From Pseudomonas sp. CC6-YY-74 (lineage in GTDB: Bacteria; Pseudomonadota; Gammaproteobacteria; Pseudomonadales; Pseudomonadaceae), in assembly GCF_002025205.1 (NCBI RefSeq), contig NZ_CP019947.1, forward strand, positions 3,448,001 to 3,512,000: 64,000 nt of DNA, in the 5' to 3' direction. The notes under the pieces are model-generated. The model ran no database searches, was not told the DNA's origin, and worked only from the letters and a program-made list of their open reading frames with translations. The translations under genes and the position numbers were made by a program. This document shows, piece by piece, positions 45,366-57,295 of this stretch (positions within the stretch are counted from its first letter, which is position 1; the number at the start of each line of letters is the position of its first letter).

Positions 45366-46439
45366 ATGCGTATTCTGCTCACCGGCGGCGCCGGATTTAT
45401 TGGTTCGGCGCTGATTCGCCACCTGCTCAACGACACCCAGCACCAGGTTCTCAACCTCGACAAGTTGACCTACGCCGGTAACCTCGAGTCGCTGGCCAGC
45501 GTCGCGGACAACCCGCGCTATCAGTTTCTTCAGGCCGACATTGTCGATCAGGCTGCGGTCAGCGCCGCGCTGGCGCAGTTCCAGCCGGACGCGCTCATGC
45601 ACCTGGCCGCCGAGTCGCATGTCGACCGCTCCATCGACGGCCCAGCCGAGTTCATCCAGACCAACATAGTCGGTACCTACAGCCTGCTAGAGGCCACCCG
45701 CGCCTACTGGTCGGCGCTGCCGCCCGGGCGCAAGCAAACGTTTCGCTTCCATCATATTTCCACCGACGAGGTGTATGGCGATCTGCACGGGGTCGATGAC
45801 CTGTTCAGCGAAACCACGCCCTACGCGCCCAGCTCGCCCTATTCGGCGAGCAAAGCCGCCTCCGACCATTTGGTGCGCGCCTGGCAGCGCACCTACGGGC
45901 TGCCAGTGCTGTTGACCAATTGCTCGAACAATTACGGCCCCTACCACTTCCCGGAAAAGCTGATTCCGCTGGTGATTCTCAATGCCCTGGATGGCAAGCC
46001 GCTGCCGGTGTACGGCAATGGCCAGCAGGTGCGCGACTGGTTGTATGTCGAGGATCACGCCCGCGCCCTGTTTAAGGTGGTGACCGAAGGCAAGGTCGGC
46101 GAGACCTACAATATCGGCGGCCACAACGAGCAGACCAACCTGCATGTGGTGCAGAGTATTTGCACCCTGCTCGATGAGCTGGCGCCGCGCCGGGGCGCCG
46201 GACCGCAGCAAGGCGGCGCCTATGCCGAGCTGATAAGCTTTGTCGCTGACCGTCCCGGCCATGACCTGCGCTACGCCATCGATGCCAGCAAGATCGAACG
46301 CGAGTTGGGCTGGACGCCGCAAGAGACCTTCGCCAGCGGTCTGCGCAAGACCGTGCGCTGGTACCTGGACAACCTCGACTGGTGCCGCCGCGTACAGGAC
46401 GGCAGCTATCAACGCGAACGATTGGGAGCATCGGCATGA
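45366..46439 (+). CDS. rmlB: dTDP-glucose 4,6-dehydratase
   Basis: A 357-residue SDR enzyme, second step of dTDP-L-rhamnose synthesis. NAD is bound by [19 protein letters not shown]; catalytic sites include STDEVYGDL and [15 protein letters not shown] (Y-x3-K), with [18 protein letters not shown] and [12 protein letters not shown] typical of the family. First gene of a four-gene operon, it overlaps rmlA by four bases. dTDP-rhamnose feeds LPS core and rhamnolipids in pseudomonads. The 350 bases before it hold no gene. Confidence 0.96.
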   Translation: MRILLTGGAGFIGSALIRHLLNDTQHQVLNLDKLTYAGNLESLASVADNPRYQFLQADIVDQAAVSAALAQFQPDALMHLAAESHVDRSIDGPAEFIQTNIVGTYSLLEATRAYWSALPPGRKQTFRFHHISTDEVYGDLHGVDDLFSETTPYAPSSPYSASKAASDHLVRAWQRTYGLPVLLTNCSNNYGPYHFPEKLIPLVILNALDGKPLPVYGNGQQVRDWLYVEDHARALFKVVTEGKVGETYNIGGHNEQTNLHVVQSICTLLDELAPRRGAGPQQGGAYAELISFVADRPGHDLRYAIDASKIERELGWTPQETFASGLRKTVRWYLDNLDWCRRVQDGSYQRERLGASA

Positions 46440-47308
46440 AAGGCATCATCCTCGCAGGCGGCTCCGGTAGCCGCCTGCACCCGATCACCCTGGGCGTATC
46501 CAAGCAACTGCTGCCGATCTACGACAAGCCGATGATCTACTACCCGATCTCGGTGCTGATGCTGACCGGCATCCGCGAGATTCTGATCATTTCCACCCCC
46601 GAGGATCTGCCCAACTTCCAGAAGATGCTTGGCGACGGTAGCCAGTTCGGCGTGCACTTCAGTTATGCCGAGCAGCCCTCGCCAGATGGCCTGGCCCAGG
46701 CCTTCCTGATCGGCGAGGCGTTTATCGGCGACGATTCGGTGTGTTTGATCCTCGGCGACAACATCTTCCACGGCCAGCACTTCGGCGACCAACTGGCGCG
46801 GGCTGCGGCGCAACCCTCAGGCGCCAGCGTATTCGGCTACTGGGTAAAAGACCCCGAGCGCTTCGGCGTGGTCGAGTTCGACGCCGACGGCCGGGCGCTG
46901 TCCATCGAAGAGAAGCCCCAGCAACCGAAGTCCAGCTACGCGGTCACCGGCCTGTATTTCTACGACAACGCGGTGATCGAGATCGCCAAAGCAGTCAAGC
47001 CGTCGGCGCGTGGCGAGCTGGAGATCACCGACGTCAACAACGCCTACCTCGAGCGCGGCGAGCTGCGCGTCGAACGCTTCGGTCGCGGTTTCGCCTGGCT
47101 CGACACCGGCACCCACGACAGCCTGTTGGAGGCTTCGCAGTACGTGCAGACTATCGAGCATCGCCAGGGCCTGAAAGTTGCCTGCCTGGAGGAAGTCGCC
47201 TTCCACAATGGCTGGATTGATCGCGCACAGTTGCTCAAGCAAGCCCAGGCCTTCGGCAAGACCGGCTATGGCCAATACCTGTTCAAACTGGCGGAGGAGC
47301 ACGCATGA
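46436..47308 (+). CDS. rmlA: Glucose-1-phosphate thymidylyltransferase
   Basis: A 290-residue RmlA, first step of dTDP-rhamnose synthesis (glucose-1-P plus dTTP). The nucleotide-binding start is [20 protein letters not shown] and [18 protein letters not shown]; active-site stretches are [30 protein letters not shown] and the late [14 protein letters not shown]. The ATG at 46436 overlaps the rmlB stop; an upstream in-frame start inside rmlB is rejected. The gene overlaps rmlC by four bases. Confidence 0.96.
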   Translation: MKGIILAGGSGSRLHPITLGVSKQLLPIYDKPMIYYPISVLMLTGIREILIISTPEDLPNFQKMLGDGSQFGVHFSYAEQPSPDGLAQAFLIGEAFIGDDSVCLILGDNIFHGQHFGDQLARAAAQPSGASVFGYWVKDPERFGVVEFDADGRALSIEEKPQQPKSSYAVTGLYFYDNAVIEIAKAVKPSARGELEITDVNNAYLERGELRVERFGRGFAWLDTGTHDSLLEASQYVQTIEHRQGLKVACLEEVAFHNGWIDRAQLLKQAQAFGKTGYGQYLFKLAEEHA

Positions 47309-47850
47309 AGGTCATCCCAACCGCTCTACCGGAGGTGTTGATCCTCGAGCCTAAGGTGTTCGGCGACGAGCGCGGCTTCTTCTACGAGAGCTTCAACGCC
47401 CGCGCCTTCGCCGAGGCCACCGGCCTGAATCGCGAATTCGTCCAGGACAACCATTCGCGCTCGCAGCGCGGCGTGCTGCGCGGCCTGCATTACCAACTGC
47501 AGCAGGCCCAGGGCAAGCTGGTGCGGGTGACTGCCGGCGAGGTGTACGACGTGGCCGTGGATATTCGCCGCGGCTCGGCGAATTTCGGCCGCTGGGTCGG
47601 CGTGCACCTGTCCGCCGAGAACAAGCGCCAGCTGTGGGTGCCGGAGGGCTTCGCCCATGGTTTCCTGGTGCTTAGCGAATTCGCCGAATTCCTCTACAAG
47701 ACCACTGACTACTACGCCCCGGCCCATGAACGTTGCATCCGCTGGGATGAACCGAGCCTGGCCATCGACTGGCCGCTGAGCGAAGCGCCGCAGCTGTCGG
47801 CCAAGGACCAACTCGGCCTCAGCCTGGCCGATGCGGAGCTGTTCCCATGA
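47305..47850 (+). CDS. rmlC: dTDP-4-dehydrorhamnose 3,5-epimerase
   Basis: A 181-residue cupin epimerase, third step of the rhamnose pathway. Catalytic histidine in [33 protein letters not shown] and [16 protein letters not shown] are diagnostic, as is the tail [15 protein letters not shown]. Its start overlaps rmlA and its stop overlaps rmlD. As I recall, P. aeruginosa has the order B-D-A-C, so the order here (B-A-C-D) is a local rearrangement of the same gene set. Confidence 0.96.
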   Translation: MKVIPTALPEVLILEPKVFGDERGFFYESFNARAFAEATGLNREFVQDNHSRSQRGVLRGLHYQLQQAQGKLVRVTAGEVYDVAVDIRRGSANFGRWVGVHLSAENKRQLWVPEGFAHGFLVLSEFAEFLYKTTDYYAPAHERCIRWDEPSLAIDWPLSEAPQLSAKDQLGLSLADAELFP

Positions 47851-48722
47851 AGATTCTGCTGCTCGGTCAACACGGCCAAGTCAGCCGCGAATTGCAGCTG
47901 AGCCTGCACGGGCAAGGGGAACTGATCGTGCGCGGTCGCGCTCAACTCGACCTGGCCGAGCCCGCGCAGATTCGCCAGCAGGTGCGCCAATTGCGCCCCG
48001 ACTTGATCGTCAACGCCGCCGCCTACACGGCGGTCGACCAGGCCGAAAGCGAGCCAGAACTGGCCTTCGCGATCAACGCCACGGCGCCCGGCGTGCTGGC
48101 CGAGGAAGCCGCCAGCCTAGGCGTGCCGCTAATCCACTACTCCACCGACTACGTGTTCGACGGCCGTAAGCCGGCGCCTTATGCCGAGGACGATACGCCC
48201 AACCCGCTCGGTGTCTATGGCCAGAGCAAGCTGGCCGGCGAGCGGGCGATTCAGGCCGTCGCTGGCGCCCACCTGATTCTGCGTACCAGCTGGGTCTACT
48301 CGCTGCACGGGCGCAACTTTCTGCTGACCATGCAACGCCTGCTGCAAGAACGCGACGAGCTCAAAGTCGTGGCCGATCAAATCGGCGCGCCAACCTGGGC
48401 CGGCAGCATCGCCAGCGCCAGCGCCCAGTTGATCGAGCATTGGCGCAACGGCCAAAACGGCCCCTGGGGCGTATATCACCTGACCGCCCAGGGCGAAATC
48501 TCCTGGTTCGGTTTTGCCAGCGCGATCGCCGAGCAACTGCGCACCCAGGGTAAATCGGCGGCCCAGCTAGAGACCATCCCCAGCAGCGCCTACCCGACCC
48601 CGGCGCAGCGCCCGCTCAACTCGCGACTCGACTGCAGTCGCCTGCAACGCGACTGGCAGGTCCAGCTGGCGGACTGGCACAGCGCCCTGCTGGAATGTTT
48701 GCACAGCCCTCGCCAGGCATAA
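47847..48722 (+). CDS. rmlD: dTDP-4-dehydrorhamnose reductase
   Basis: A 291-residue SDR reductase, last step to dTDP-L-rhamnose. It has the N-terminal ILLLGQHGQVSRELQLSL, INAAAYTAVDQAESEPELA, HYSTDYVFDGRKPAPYAEDD, and the catalytic YGQSKLAGERA (Y-x3-K). RTSWVYSLHGRNFLLTM and the late RPLNSRLDCSRL are also family-typical. It ends the rml operon, 188 bases before dctB. Confidence 0.95.
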   Translation: MKILLLGQHGQVSRELQLSLHGQGELIVRGRAQLDLAEPAQIRQQVRQLRPDLIVNAAAYTAVDQAESEPELAFAINATAPGVLAEEAASLGVPLIHYSTDYVFDGRKPAPYAEDDTPNPLGVYGQSKLAGERAIQAVAGAHLILRTSWVYSLHGRNFLLTMQRLLQERDELKVVADQIGAPTWAGSIASASAQLIEHWRNGQNGPWGVYHLTAQGEISWFGFASAIAEQLRTQGKSAAQLETIPSSAYPTPAQRPLNSRLDCSRLQRDWQVQLADWHSALLECLHSPRQA

Positions 48723-48842
48723 CGCGCACGCCGCTGAGCGGCCCGGCGGTGTCCGCATAGGCGCCCGCGCACCCGCGCTGACTTTCCAGGATTGTACGGC
48801 GCCCTGCGGCTTATCCAGGTGACAGGGTTGCCGGCTCGAGCG

Positions 48843-48874
48843 GGCTGGCCAGGCAAAGGGTGGCCTGGCCAGCC
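48843..48874. terminator. Perfect 12-bp inverted repeat between rmlD and dctB
   Basis: GGCTGGCCAGGC (48843-48854) and GCCTGGCCAGCC (48863-48874) pair perfectly around an 8-base loop. No T-run follows. It may act as a transcription stop or mRNA-end structure for the rml operon; it lies 36 bases before dctB. Confidence 0.5.
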
Positions 48875-48910
48875 AAGCGTCACTGGCACATCCCTTGCTA
48901 AAGCTCGAAG

Positions 48911-50761
48911 ATGCATAATTCCTGCGACACCCAGGCGCCTGACTTCATGACCGCAGCCCTCCGCACTCCCAAACGTCTCCGCTGGCGTAGCCTGGTGTTG
49001 CTTGCCCTGCTCCTGACCCCGCTACTCTGGCCGCTGCAACAACTGGCCGAGCGCTATTACCGCGGCGTGTTGAGCGAGCAGAACCGTCAGACCCTCGACC
49101 TGTACGTCGCCAACCTGCTCGGCACCCTGAACCGCTATGAGGTGTTGCCGCCGATCCTCGGCCAACTACCGACCCTGCGCCAGCTGTTGCAGCAAAGCGC
49201 CGATGTCCAATTGCGCGACCAGACCAACCGCCTGCTCGCCGGCCTGCAGCAGCAGACCGGGGCCGACGTGATCTACCTGATGGACCCCGACGGCCAGACC
49301 CTGGCGGCCTCCAACTGGGATCAAGAGGACAGCTTCGTCGAGCGCAATTTCTCCTACCGGCCCTATTTCCGCGAAGCCCTGCAAGGCCGTCCCGGTCGCT
49401 TCTTCGGCCTCGGTACCACATCTGGCAAGCGTGGCTACTTCTTCGCCGCCGCGGTACGCGAGGGCGCGCAGATCCTCGGCGTGCTGGTGGTCAAGGTCGA
49501 CCTCGATCATACGGAAACACTGTGGGGCAATCGCCCCGAGCAGTTGCTGGTCACCGACAACTACGGCGTGGTGATCCTCACCTCGCAGGCCGATTGGCGC
49601 TTCCATGCCACCCGCGAGCTGGACAATGCCGAACGCGCCGCGATTACCGCCACCCAGCCTTACCGCATCCAGTCGCCGCCGCCCCTGCAACTCGAGCCAG
49701 GGGCCTGGCTACGGCAGGGCCGCGATCTCGACGATATCGGTTGGACCGTAAGCATTCTGGCGCCGCGCCTGCTGCTCGATCGTCCCGTGCGCAGCGCTGT
49801 CGCCATCGGTGGCGCGGCGTTGCTGGTGCTAATCCTGCTGCTCGGTCTGCTGATGCAACGCCGCCGTCATTACCTCGAACGCATCGCCCTGGATGCCCGT
49901 GCCCGCCAGGAACTGGAGCAGCGCGTGCAGGAGCGCACCCAGGATCTGGAGCGGCTCAACAGCCGCCTGAAACAGGAAGTACTGGAGCGCGAACACGCCC
50001 AGCAGGAACTGCTGCGCGCCCAGGATGAACTGGTCCAGGCCGGCAAACTGTCGGCCCTGGGCACCATGAGCGCGAGCATCAGCCATGAGCTCAACCAGCC
50101 GCTGGCGGCGATTCGCAGCTATGCCGACAACGCCTGCGTGCTGCTCGACCACCAGCGCAGCGAAGATGCGCGCGCCAACCTCAAGCTGATCAGCCAGATG
50201 ACCGAGCGCATGGCCTCGATCATTTCCCACCTGCGCGCTTTCGCCCGCCGTGACCGCCACGCCCCGGAAAGCGTGGCCCTGCAACCGGCCCTCGACGACG
50301 CCCTGGCGCTGCTGGCCAAACGCCGCCGGGCGATGGAAGTCGAGCTGATCCGCGACCTGCCAGAAGCCACCCTGTGGGTTCAGGCTGGCGAAACCCGCCT
50401 GCGCCAGGTACTCGGCAACCTGCTGGCCAACGCCCTCGACGCCCTGGGCGAAAAAGCGCCACCACGGCGCATCTGGCTCAGCACCGAACGCCACGCCACG
50501 GGCATCGACCTGCACCTGCGCGACAACGGCCCGGGCTTCAGCGCCGAAGCCCTGCAACGCGCCCGCGAACCCTTCTTCACCACCAAGACCAGCGCCCAGG
50601 GCCTGGGCCTGGGCCTGGCGATTTGCGATACCCTGATACGCGCCCTCGGCGGTGAACTACTGCTGGCCAACCACCCCGACGGTGGCGCCCTGCTGACCCT
50701 GCGCCTGCGCGCCGCCGAACACGGCGTTAGAACCCAGTCGCCCGAGGACTACTACCTATGA
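48911..50761 (+). CDS. dctB: C4-dicarboxylate sensor histidine kinase
   Basis: A 616-residue membrane sensor. After a cytoplasmic start, helix 1 (SLVLLALLLTPLLWPL) leads to a periplasmic sensing domain of about 240 residues with IYLMDPDGQTLAASNW and SYRPYFREALQG, typical of DctB double-PAS domains. Helix 2 (AIGGAALLVLILLLGLLM) is followed by a coiled coil (ELEQRVQERTQDLERL), then HisKA with ISHELNQPLAAIRSYADNA (His about residue 392) and the ATPase boxes NLLANALDALG, LRDNGPGFS and GLGLGLAI. A second ATG at 48947 is possible. It overlaps dctD by four bases and signals C4-dicarboxylate presence. Confidence 0.94.
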   Translation: MHNSCDTQAPDFMTAALRTPKRLRWRSLVLLALLLTPLLWPLQQLAERYYRGVLSEQNRQTLDLYVANLLGTLNRYEVLPPILGQLPTLRQLLQQSADVQLRDQTNRLLAGLQQQTGADVIYLMDPDGQTLAASNWDQEDSFVERNFSYRPYFREALQGRPGRFFGLGTTSGKRGYFFAAAVREGAQILGVLVVKVDLDHTETLWGNRPEQLLVTDNYGVVILTSQADWRFHATRELDNAERAAITATQPYRIQSPPPLQLEPGAWLRQGRDLDDIGWTVSILAPRLLLDRPVRSAVAIGGAALLVLILLLGLLMQRRRHYLERIALDARARQELEQRVQERTQDLERLNSRLKQEVLEREHAQQELLRAQDELVQAGKLSALGTMSASISHELNQPLAAIRSYADNACVLLDHQRSEDARANLKLISQMTERMASIISHLRAFARRDRHAPESVALQPALDDALALLAKRRRAMEVELIRDLPEATLWVQAGETRLRQVLGNLLANALDALGEKAPPRRIWLSTERHATGIDLHLRDNGPGFSAEALQRAREPFFTTKTSAQGLGLGLAICDTLIRALGGELLLANHPDGGALLTLRLRAAEHGVRTQSPEDYYL

Positions 50762-52155
50762 CCACCCTCGACCCACGCACTCAAGTGCTGTTGATCGACG
50801 ACGACCCGCACCTGCGCCAGGCCTTGAGCCAGACCCTCGACCTGGCTGGGCTGCAAGTCGTCAGCCTGGCCGACGCTCGCGGCGTCGCCGCGCGCATCGA
50901 GCGCGACTGGGCCGGTGTGGTGGTCAGCGATATTCGCATGCCGGGCATCGATGGTATGCAACTGCTCGAACAGTTGCACGAGCAGGACTCGGACCTGCCG
51001 GTGCTGTTGATCACCGGCCATGGCGATGTGCCGCTGGCGGTGCAGGCGATGCGCGCCGGCGCCTATGACTTTCTCGAGAAACCCTTCGCCAGCGCAGACC
51101 TGCTCGACAGCGTACGCCGCGCCCTCGCCCTGCGCCGCCTGGTCCTGGATAACCGCTGCCTGCGCCTGGCCCTGGCCGACCGCCAGCAGTTGAGCGCGCG
51201 CCTGGTCGGCCAGTCGCCGGCCATGGCGCGCCTGCGCGAGCAGATCGGTGCCCTGGCCAACATCAGCGCCGATGTATTGATCCTCGGTGAGACGGGGGCC
51301 GGCAAGGAAGTCGTCGCCCGCGCCCTGCACGACCTGTCCAACCGCCGCGACGGGCCCTTCGTGGCGATCAACGCCGGCGCCCTGGCCGAGTCGGTGGTGG
51401 AAAGCGAACTGTTCGGCCACGAGCCCGGCGCCTTTACCGGCGCGCAAAAACGCCGTATCGGCAAGTTCGAGTTCGCCAACGGCGGCACCCTGTTCCTCGA
51501 TGAAATCGAGAGCATGAGCCTGGAGGTGCAGGTCAAGCTGCTGCGCCTGCTGCAGGAACGGGTGGTCGAGCGCCTGGGCGGCAACCAGTTGATCCCCCTG
51601 GATATCCGCGTGATCGCCGCGACCAAGGAAGACCTGCGCCAGGCCGCCGATCAGGGCCGCTTCCGCGCCGACCTGTATTACCGCCTGAACGTCGCCCCGC
51701 TGCGCATCCCGCCCCTGCGTGAACGTGGCGAAGACGCCCTGCTGCTGTTCCAGCACTTCGCCGATGGCGCCAGCACCCGCCATGGCCTGGCCGTGCGCGA
51801 ACTGCAACCAGGGCAGCGCGCCATGCTCCTGCGCCATCCCTGGCCGGGTAATGTGCGCGAACTGCAGAATGCCGCGGAGCGCTTCGCCATCGGTCTCGAC
51901 CTGGGTCTGGATTTCGGCCTGGAGCTGAGCCTGGACAGCCCGCAGAGCGGCGTGCCGCCCAGCGGTAACCTCAGCGAGCAGGTGGAGGCCTTCGAGCGCG
52001 CCATGATCGCCGCCGAACTGAGTCGTGCCCATGGTTCGCTGCGCAGCTTGGCCGAAGCCCTCGGCGTGCCGCGCAAGACCCTGCACGACAAATTACGCAA
52101 GCATGGCCTGAGCGTCAGCGACTCTGGCGGAAGCTCGCCAGATGACCTCGACTGA
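50758..52155 (+). CDS. dctD: Sigma54-dependent response regulator for C4-dicarboxylate transport
   Basis: A 465-residue NtrC-type activator. The receiver domain has [13 protein letters not shown] and [10 protein letters not shown] with the phospho-acceptor Asp. The AAA domain has Walker [15 protein letters not shown], the sigma54-contact loop [12 protein letters not shown], Walker [13 protein letters not shown] and [10 protein letters not shown]. The C-terminal Fis-type HTH is [20 protein letters not shown]. It should activate the sigma54 promoter seen at 52327, upstream of dctP, in response to DctB. Confidence 0.95.
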   Translation: MTTLDPRTQVLLIDDDPHLRQALSQTLDLAGLQVVSLADARGVAARIERDWAGVVVSDIRMPGIDGMQLLEQLHEQDSDLPVLLITGHGDVPLAVQAMRAGAYDFLEKPFASADLLDSVRRALALRRLVLDNRCLRLALADRQQLSARLVGQSPAMARLREQIGALANISADVLILGETGAGKEVVARALHDLSNRRDGPFVAINAGALAESVVESELFGHEPGAFTGAQKRRIGKFEFANGGTLFLDEIESMSLEVQVKLLRLLQERVVERLGGNQLIPLDIRVIAATKEDLRQAADQGRFRADLYYRLNVAPLRIPPLRERGEDALLLFQHFADGASTRHGLAVRELQPGQRAMLLRHPWPGNVRELQNAAERFAIGLDLGLDFGLELSLDSPQSGVPPSGNLSEQVEAFERAMIAAELSRAHGSLRSLAEALGVPRKTLHDKLRKHGLSVSDSGGSSPDDLD

Positions 52156-53484
<1,329 letters not shown>

Positions 53485-53487
53485 AAG

Positions 53488-53520
53488 GGTGGGTTTAGCC
53501 ACAAAGTGGCGTAACCCACC
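53488..53520 (+). repeat. Two-part hairpin between dctP and dctQ
   Basis: GGTGGGTT...AACCCACC as outer stem and GCCAC-AAA-GTGGC as inner stem directly after the dctP stop. It resembles short palindromic repeats scattered through Pseudomonas genomes. Its place between the abundant binding protein and the membrane subunits fits mRNA stabilisation or partial termination that lowers dctQM expression. Confidence 0.65.
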
Positions 53521-53617
53521 GGCAGCGGCGGCTGCTCGCCCCGCTGTCGGGCTATTGCGCCAGGTACTGCCGTAGATGCAGCCCTGGCCCCCCTTCTCTC
53601 CACTGGAGATGCTATCG

Positions 53618-54250
53618 ATGAACGCCTTGCGACGCGCGTATGATCACTTCGAGGAAGGCTTTATCGCCTTTCTCCTGGCGCTCATGACGCTGGTGACATT
53701 CGTCTACGTGATCCTCAACAACCTCTACACCCTGTTCTACAACTGGGGCGATCGCTGGGAAGGCGCCAGCGACCAGCTCTTCGCCATCGGCGACTTCATT
53801 CTCGGGCTGGCCCAGGACATGACCTGGAGCATCTCTCTGACCAAGGCCCTGTTCGCCTGGTTGATCTTCTTCGGCCTGGCCTATGGCGTGCGCACCGCCG
53901 GGCATATCGGCGTCGACGCGCTGGTCAAACTGGCCAGCAAGCCAGTGCAACGGATTATTGGCTTGATCGCCTGCCTGTGCTGCCTGGCCTATGCCGGGCT
54001 GATCGCGGTAGCCAGCTTCGACTGGATGCACACCTTGTTTACCGCCAACATTGGCGCCGAGGACCTCGGTCACTACGGCATCAAGCAATGGCATATCACC
54101 CTGATCGTGCCGTTCGGCTACGCCATGGTATTTATTCGTTTCCTGGAAATCTTCGTGCGTATCCTACGCCACCAGCAGACCGGTCTCGGCCTGGCCGATG
54201 AAGCCGCCGAAGCCATGAAGTTGACCGAGCACGAGGAACCCAAGCAATGA
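53618..54250 (+). CDS. dctQ: TRAP transporter small permease
   Basis: A 210-residue membrane protein with four hydrophobic helices, beginning FIAFLLALMTLVTFVYVIL. The signature SLTKALFAWLIFFGLAYGVRTAGHIGVD is typical of DctQ. Upstream in-frame starts exist, but the ATG at 53618 has GGAG nine bases before it and gives the usual N-terminus. It overlaps dctM by four bases. Confidence 0.93.
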   Translation: MNALRRAYDHFEEGFIAFLLALMTLVTFVYVILNNLYTLFYNWGDRWEGASDQLFAIGDFILGLAQDMTWSISLTKALFAWLIFFGLAYGVRTAGHIGVDALVKLASKPVQRIIGLIACLCCLAYAGLIAVASFDWMHTLFTANIGAEDLGHYGIKQWHITLIVPFGYAMVFIRFLEIFVRILRHQQTGLGLADEAAEAMKLTEHEEPKQ

Positions 54251-55530
54251 CCATTCTGTTCCTCTTCATTCTGCTGTTCGTGCTGATGTTCATTGGCGTG
54301 CCGGTTGCAGCGTCCCTCGGCCTGGCGGGTTCGGTGACCATCATGCTGTTCAGCCCGGACTCCGTGCGTTCGCTGGCGATCAAGCTGTTCGAGACCAGCG
54401 AGCACTACACCCTGCTGGCGATTCCGTTCTTCCTCTTGTCCGGCGCCTTCATGACCACTGGCGGTGTGGCCCAGCGCCTGATCGATTTCGCCAACGCCTG
54501 CGTCGGCCATATCCGTGGCGGCCTGGCGATTTCCGCGGTGATGGCCTGCATGCTGTTTGCCGCCTTGTCCGGCTCCTCGCCGGCGACCGTGGCCGCAGTG
54601 GGCTCGATTGCCATCGCCGGCATGGTCCGCTCCGGTTACCCGCAAGCATTCGGCGCCGGCATCGTCTGTAACGCCGGCACCCTGGGCATCCTGATTCCAC
54701 CGTCGATCGTCATGGTGGTGTATGCCGCCGCGACCGAGCAATCGGTCGGCAAGCTGTTCATGGCCGGTGTGGTACCGGGCCTGATGCTGGGTGTGGCATT
54801 GATGGTGGCAATCTACATTGTCGCGCGCAAGATGGACCTGCCCTCTCTGCCGCGTGCCAGCCTGCGCCAACTGCTGACCACCGCACGCAAGGCGATCTGG
54901 GGCCTGCTGCTGATGGTAATCATCCTCGGCGGCATCTATTCCGGCATGTTCACCCCGACCGAAGCGGCTGCGGTGGCGGCGGTCTACGCCGGTTTCGTCG
55001 CCCTGTTCGTGTACAAGGACATGACGGTGCGCGAGTGCCCCAAGGTGCTCCTGGAGTCCGGCAAACTGACCATCATGCTGATGTTCATCATCGCCAACGC
55101 CATGCTCTTCGCCCACGTGCTGACCACCGAGCAGATCCCCCAGACCATCACCGCGATTGTGATCGAGATGGGCCTGCAGCCTTGGCAATTCCTGCTGGTG
55201 GTGAACATCGTGTTGCTGGTGGCCGGTGCCTTCATGGAACCCTCGGCGATCATCCTGATCCTCGCGCCAATCCTGTTCCCGATCGCCGTGCAGCTGGGCA
55301 TCGACCCGATCCACCTGGGCATCATCATGGTGGTGAACATGGAGATCGGCCTGATCACCCCGCCGGTGGGCCTGAACCTGTTCGTCACCTCGGCGGTGAC
55401 CGGCATGCCGCTGACCGCGGTGATCAAGGCCGCCTGGCCGTGGTTGATGCTGCTGCTGGGCTTCCTGATGATCATCACCTATGTGCCGGCCGTGTCCATG
55501 GCCCTGCCGAACTGGCTGGGCATGAACTGA
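54247..55530 (+). CDS. dctM: TRAP transporter large permease
   Basis: A 427-residue membrane protein with about twelve helices, the sodium-coupled transport subunit. Family stretches: FLFILLFVLMFIGVPVAASL, SGSSPATVAAVGSIAIAGM, GILIPPSIVMVVYAAATEQS, and GLITPPVGLNLFVTSAVTGM. The first and last are hallmarks of DctM. A clean terminator follows 34 bases downstream, closing the dctPQM unit. Confidence 0.95.
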   Translation: MTILFLFILLFVLMFIGVPVAASLGLAGSVTIMLFSPDSVRSLAIKLFETSEHYTLLAIPFFLLSGAFMTTGGVAQRLIDFANACVGHIRGGLAISAVMACMLFAALSGSSPATVAAVGSIAIAGMVRSGYPQAFGAGIVCNAGTLGILIPPSIVMVVYAAATEQSVGKLFMAGVVPGLMLGVALMVAIYIVARKMDLPSLPRASLRQLLTTARKAIWGLLLMVIILGGIYSGMFTPTEAAAVAAVYAGFVALFVYKDMTVRECPKVLLESGKLTIMLMFIIANAMLFAHVLTTEQIPQTITAIVIEMGLQPWQFLLVVNIVLLVAGAFMEPSAIILILAPILFPIAVQLGIDPIHLGIIMVVNMEIGLITPPVGLNLFVTSAVTGMPLTAVIKAAWPWLMLLLGFLMIITYVPAVSMALPNWLGMN

Positions 55531-55563
55531 CCGCACTCTATTGAAGTACTCCCTGTACCTTCT

Positions 55564-55590
55564 GCCCGGCCTCAGTGCCGGGCTTTTTTT
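55564..55590 (+). terminator. Rho-independent terminator after dctM
   Basis: GCCCGGC-CTCAGT-GCCGGGC stem followed by seven T. Confidence 0.92.
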
Positions 55591-55638
55591 GGGCGCGATT
55601 GCGGTCACAGGCTGCGCGCGGGGAGTCTTTTCGTAGCA

Positions 55639-55652
55639 GCGGATTTATCCGC
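55639..55652. repeat. REP-like palindrome GCGGATTTATCCGC
   Basis: A short palindrome within AGCAGCGGATTTATCCGCGAA, a sequence I recall as a common interspersed repeat of Pseudomonas genomes. It sits between the dctM terminator and the arcD promoter. Confidence 0.65.
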
Positions 55653-55778
55653 GAAAATCATCTAACCACAGACAAAATCCGCAGCTGAAGCCGCGTCCAC
55701 AGACGGCGACCGGATTCAACACCGCAGCGGGACAGCGTCCGGACAACTCCGGCCAGCGCCTGACAACCATTCCTATCC

Positions 55779-55792
55779 TTGACCCACGTCAG
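55779..55792 (+). promoter_or_regulatory. Candidate ANR (FNR-type) box of the arc operon
   Basis: TTGACCCACGTCAG fits the TTGAY-N4-RTCAR pattern of ANR/FNR sites in its left half and in four of five bases of the right. A -10-like GTAAAT lies at 55815-55820, placing the box near -41, the standard activating position. Anaerobic activation by ANR is known for arcDABC in P. aeruginosa. The distance to the arcD start is about 60 bases. Confidence 0.6.
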
Positions 55793-55851
55793 CACCGCCT
55801 GAGACCCAACATGGGTAAATGGCGATTGCCATACCCTCAAGGAGAGTCACC

Positions 55852-57279
55852 ATGCCCCAGGCTTCCACAAAACTCCGTCTGGCCGCACTGATTGCACTGG
55901 TGGTCGGTTCGATGATCGGCGGGGGAATCTTTTCGCTGCCGCAAAACATGGCGACCAGCGCCAGCGCTGGGGCCATCCTGATCGGCTGGGCCATCACCGC
56001 CGTGGGCATGCTGACCCTGGCCTTCGTGTTCCAGAGCCTGGCCGTGCGCAAACCGGAGTTGGATGCCGGGGTCTACGCCTACGCCAAGGCCGGCTTTGGC
56101 GACTACATGGGCTTCTCCTCGGCTTGGGGCTACTGGATCAGCGCCTGGATCGGCAACGTCAGCTACTTCGTCCTGCTGTTCAGCACCCTCGGCTACTTCT
56201 TCCCGATCTTTGGTGAAGGCAACACCTTGGCCGCCATCATCGGCGCCTCGCTGCTGCTCTGGGCCGTACATTTTCTGGTGCTGCGCGGCATCCACGAGGC
56301 GGCGTTCATCAACCTGGTGACCACTGTTGCCAAGATCGTGCCGTTGCTGCTGTTTGTCGTCATCACCGCCATTGCCTTCAAGCTCGAGGTGTTCACCGCA
56401 GATTTCTGGGGACGCGGCAACCTGGAGCTGGGCAGCGTGATGGACCAGGTGCGCAACATGATGCTGGTCACCGTCTGGGTGTTTATCGGCATCGAAGGGG
56501 CCAGCGTTTATTCGGCCCGCGCCGAGAACCGTGCGGACATCGGCAAGGCCACGGTGATCGGTTTCGTCGGTGTCTTGCTGCTGTTGGTGATGGTCAACGT
56601 GTTGTCCATGGGCATCCTCAGCCAGGCCGAACTGGCCGGATTGAAGAATCCCTCCATGGCTGGCGTGCTGCAACAGGTGGTCGGCCCCTGGGGCGCGGCG
56701 CTGATTGGCATCGGCCTGATCGTCTCGCTGCTCGGCGCGCTGCTGTCCTGGACCCTGCTGTGTGCGGAGATCCTGTTCGTCGGCGCAGGCGATCACACCA
56801 TGCCCAACTTCCTGAAAAAGGAAAACGCCCAGCACGCGCCGGTCAACGCGCTGTGGCTGTCCAACGGCCTGATTCAGCTGTTTCTGATCATCACCCTGTT
56901 CAACGACGCCACCTACCTCAAGCTGCTGTACCTGGCCACCTCGATGATCCTGTTGCCGTATTTCTGGTCCGCCGCCTATGCGGTGCTGCTGGCGGTACGT
57001 GGTGAAACCTACGAAGGCCAGCCCGGTACGCGCCGCAAGGATCTGCTGATCGGCCTGATCGCGGTGATCTACGCGGTGTGGCTGGTGTATGCCGGCGGTG
57101 TGCAGTACGTCCTCCTGTCGGCGCTGCTCTATGCGCCGGGCGCGCTGTTCTTCGCCAAAGCCAAGCGTGAACAGGGCCAAGCTGTTTTCACCCGCGTGGA
57201 GCAGCTGATCTTCCTGGCCGTATTGATCGGTGCAGGCATTGCCGCCTATGGCCTCTATGCCGGCTTCCTCAGCCTCTAA
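55852..57279 (+). CDS. arcD: Arginine/ornithine antiporter
   Basis: A 475-residue amino-acid antiporter with about twelve to thirteen helices. [20 protein letters not shown] is the APC-family start with the GSMIGGGIF substrate loop; [20 protein letters not shown] and [18 protein letters not shown] are ArcD-typical. The ATG at 55852 has AAGGAG seven bases upstream, so an earlier in-frame ATG is rejected. It exchanges arginine for ornithine in the arginine deiminase pathway and is first gene of arcDABC. Confidence 0.95.
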   Translation: MPQASTKLRLAALIALVVGSMIGGGIFSLPQNMATSASAGAILIGWAITAVGMLTLAFVFQSLAVRKPELDAGVYAYAKAGFGDYMGFSSAWGYWISAWIGNVSYFVLLFSTLGYFFPIFGEGNTLAAIIGASLLLWAVHFLVLRGIHEAAFINLVTTVAKIVPLLLFVVITAIAFKLEVFTADFWGRGNLELGSVMDQVRNMMLVTVWVFIGIEGASVYSARAENRADIGKATVIGFVGVLLLLVMVNVLSMGILSQAELAGLKNPSMAGVLQQVVGPWGAALIGIGLIVSLLGALLSWTLLCAEILFVGAGDHTMPNFLKKENAQHAPVNALWLSNGLIQLFLIITLFNDATYLKLLYLATSMILLPYFWSAAYAVLLAVRGETYEGQPGTRRKDLLIGLIAVIYAVWLVYAGGVQYVLLSALLYAPGALFFAKAKREQGQAVFTRVEQLIFLAVLIGAGIAAYGLYAGFLSL

Positions 57280-57295
57280 CAGAAGGATTTATGAC

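Noticed and set aside
54118..55608. Long reverse frame (496 codons), His/Gln/Asp-rich
   Set aside because: Shadow of dctM; composition is that of an antisense frame, with no family motifs.
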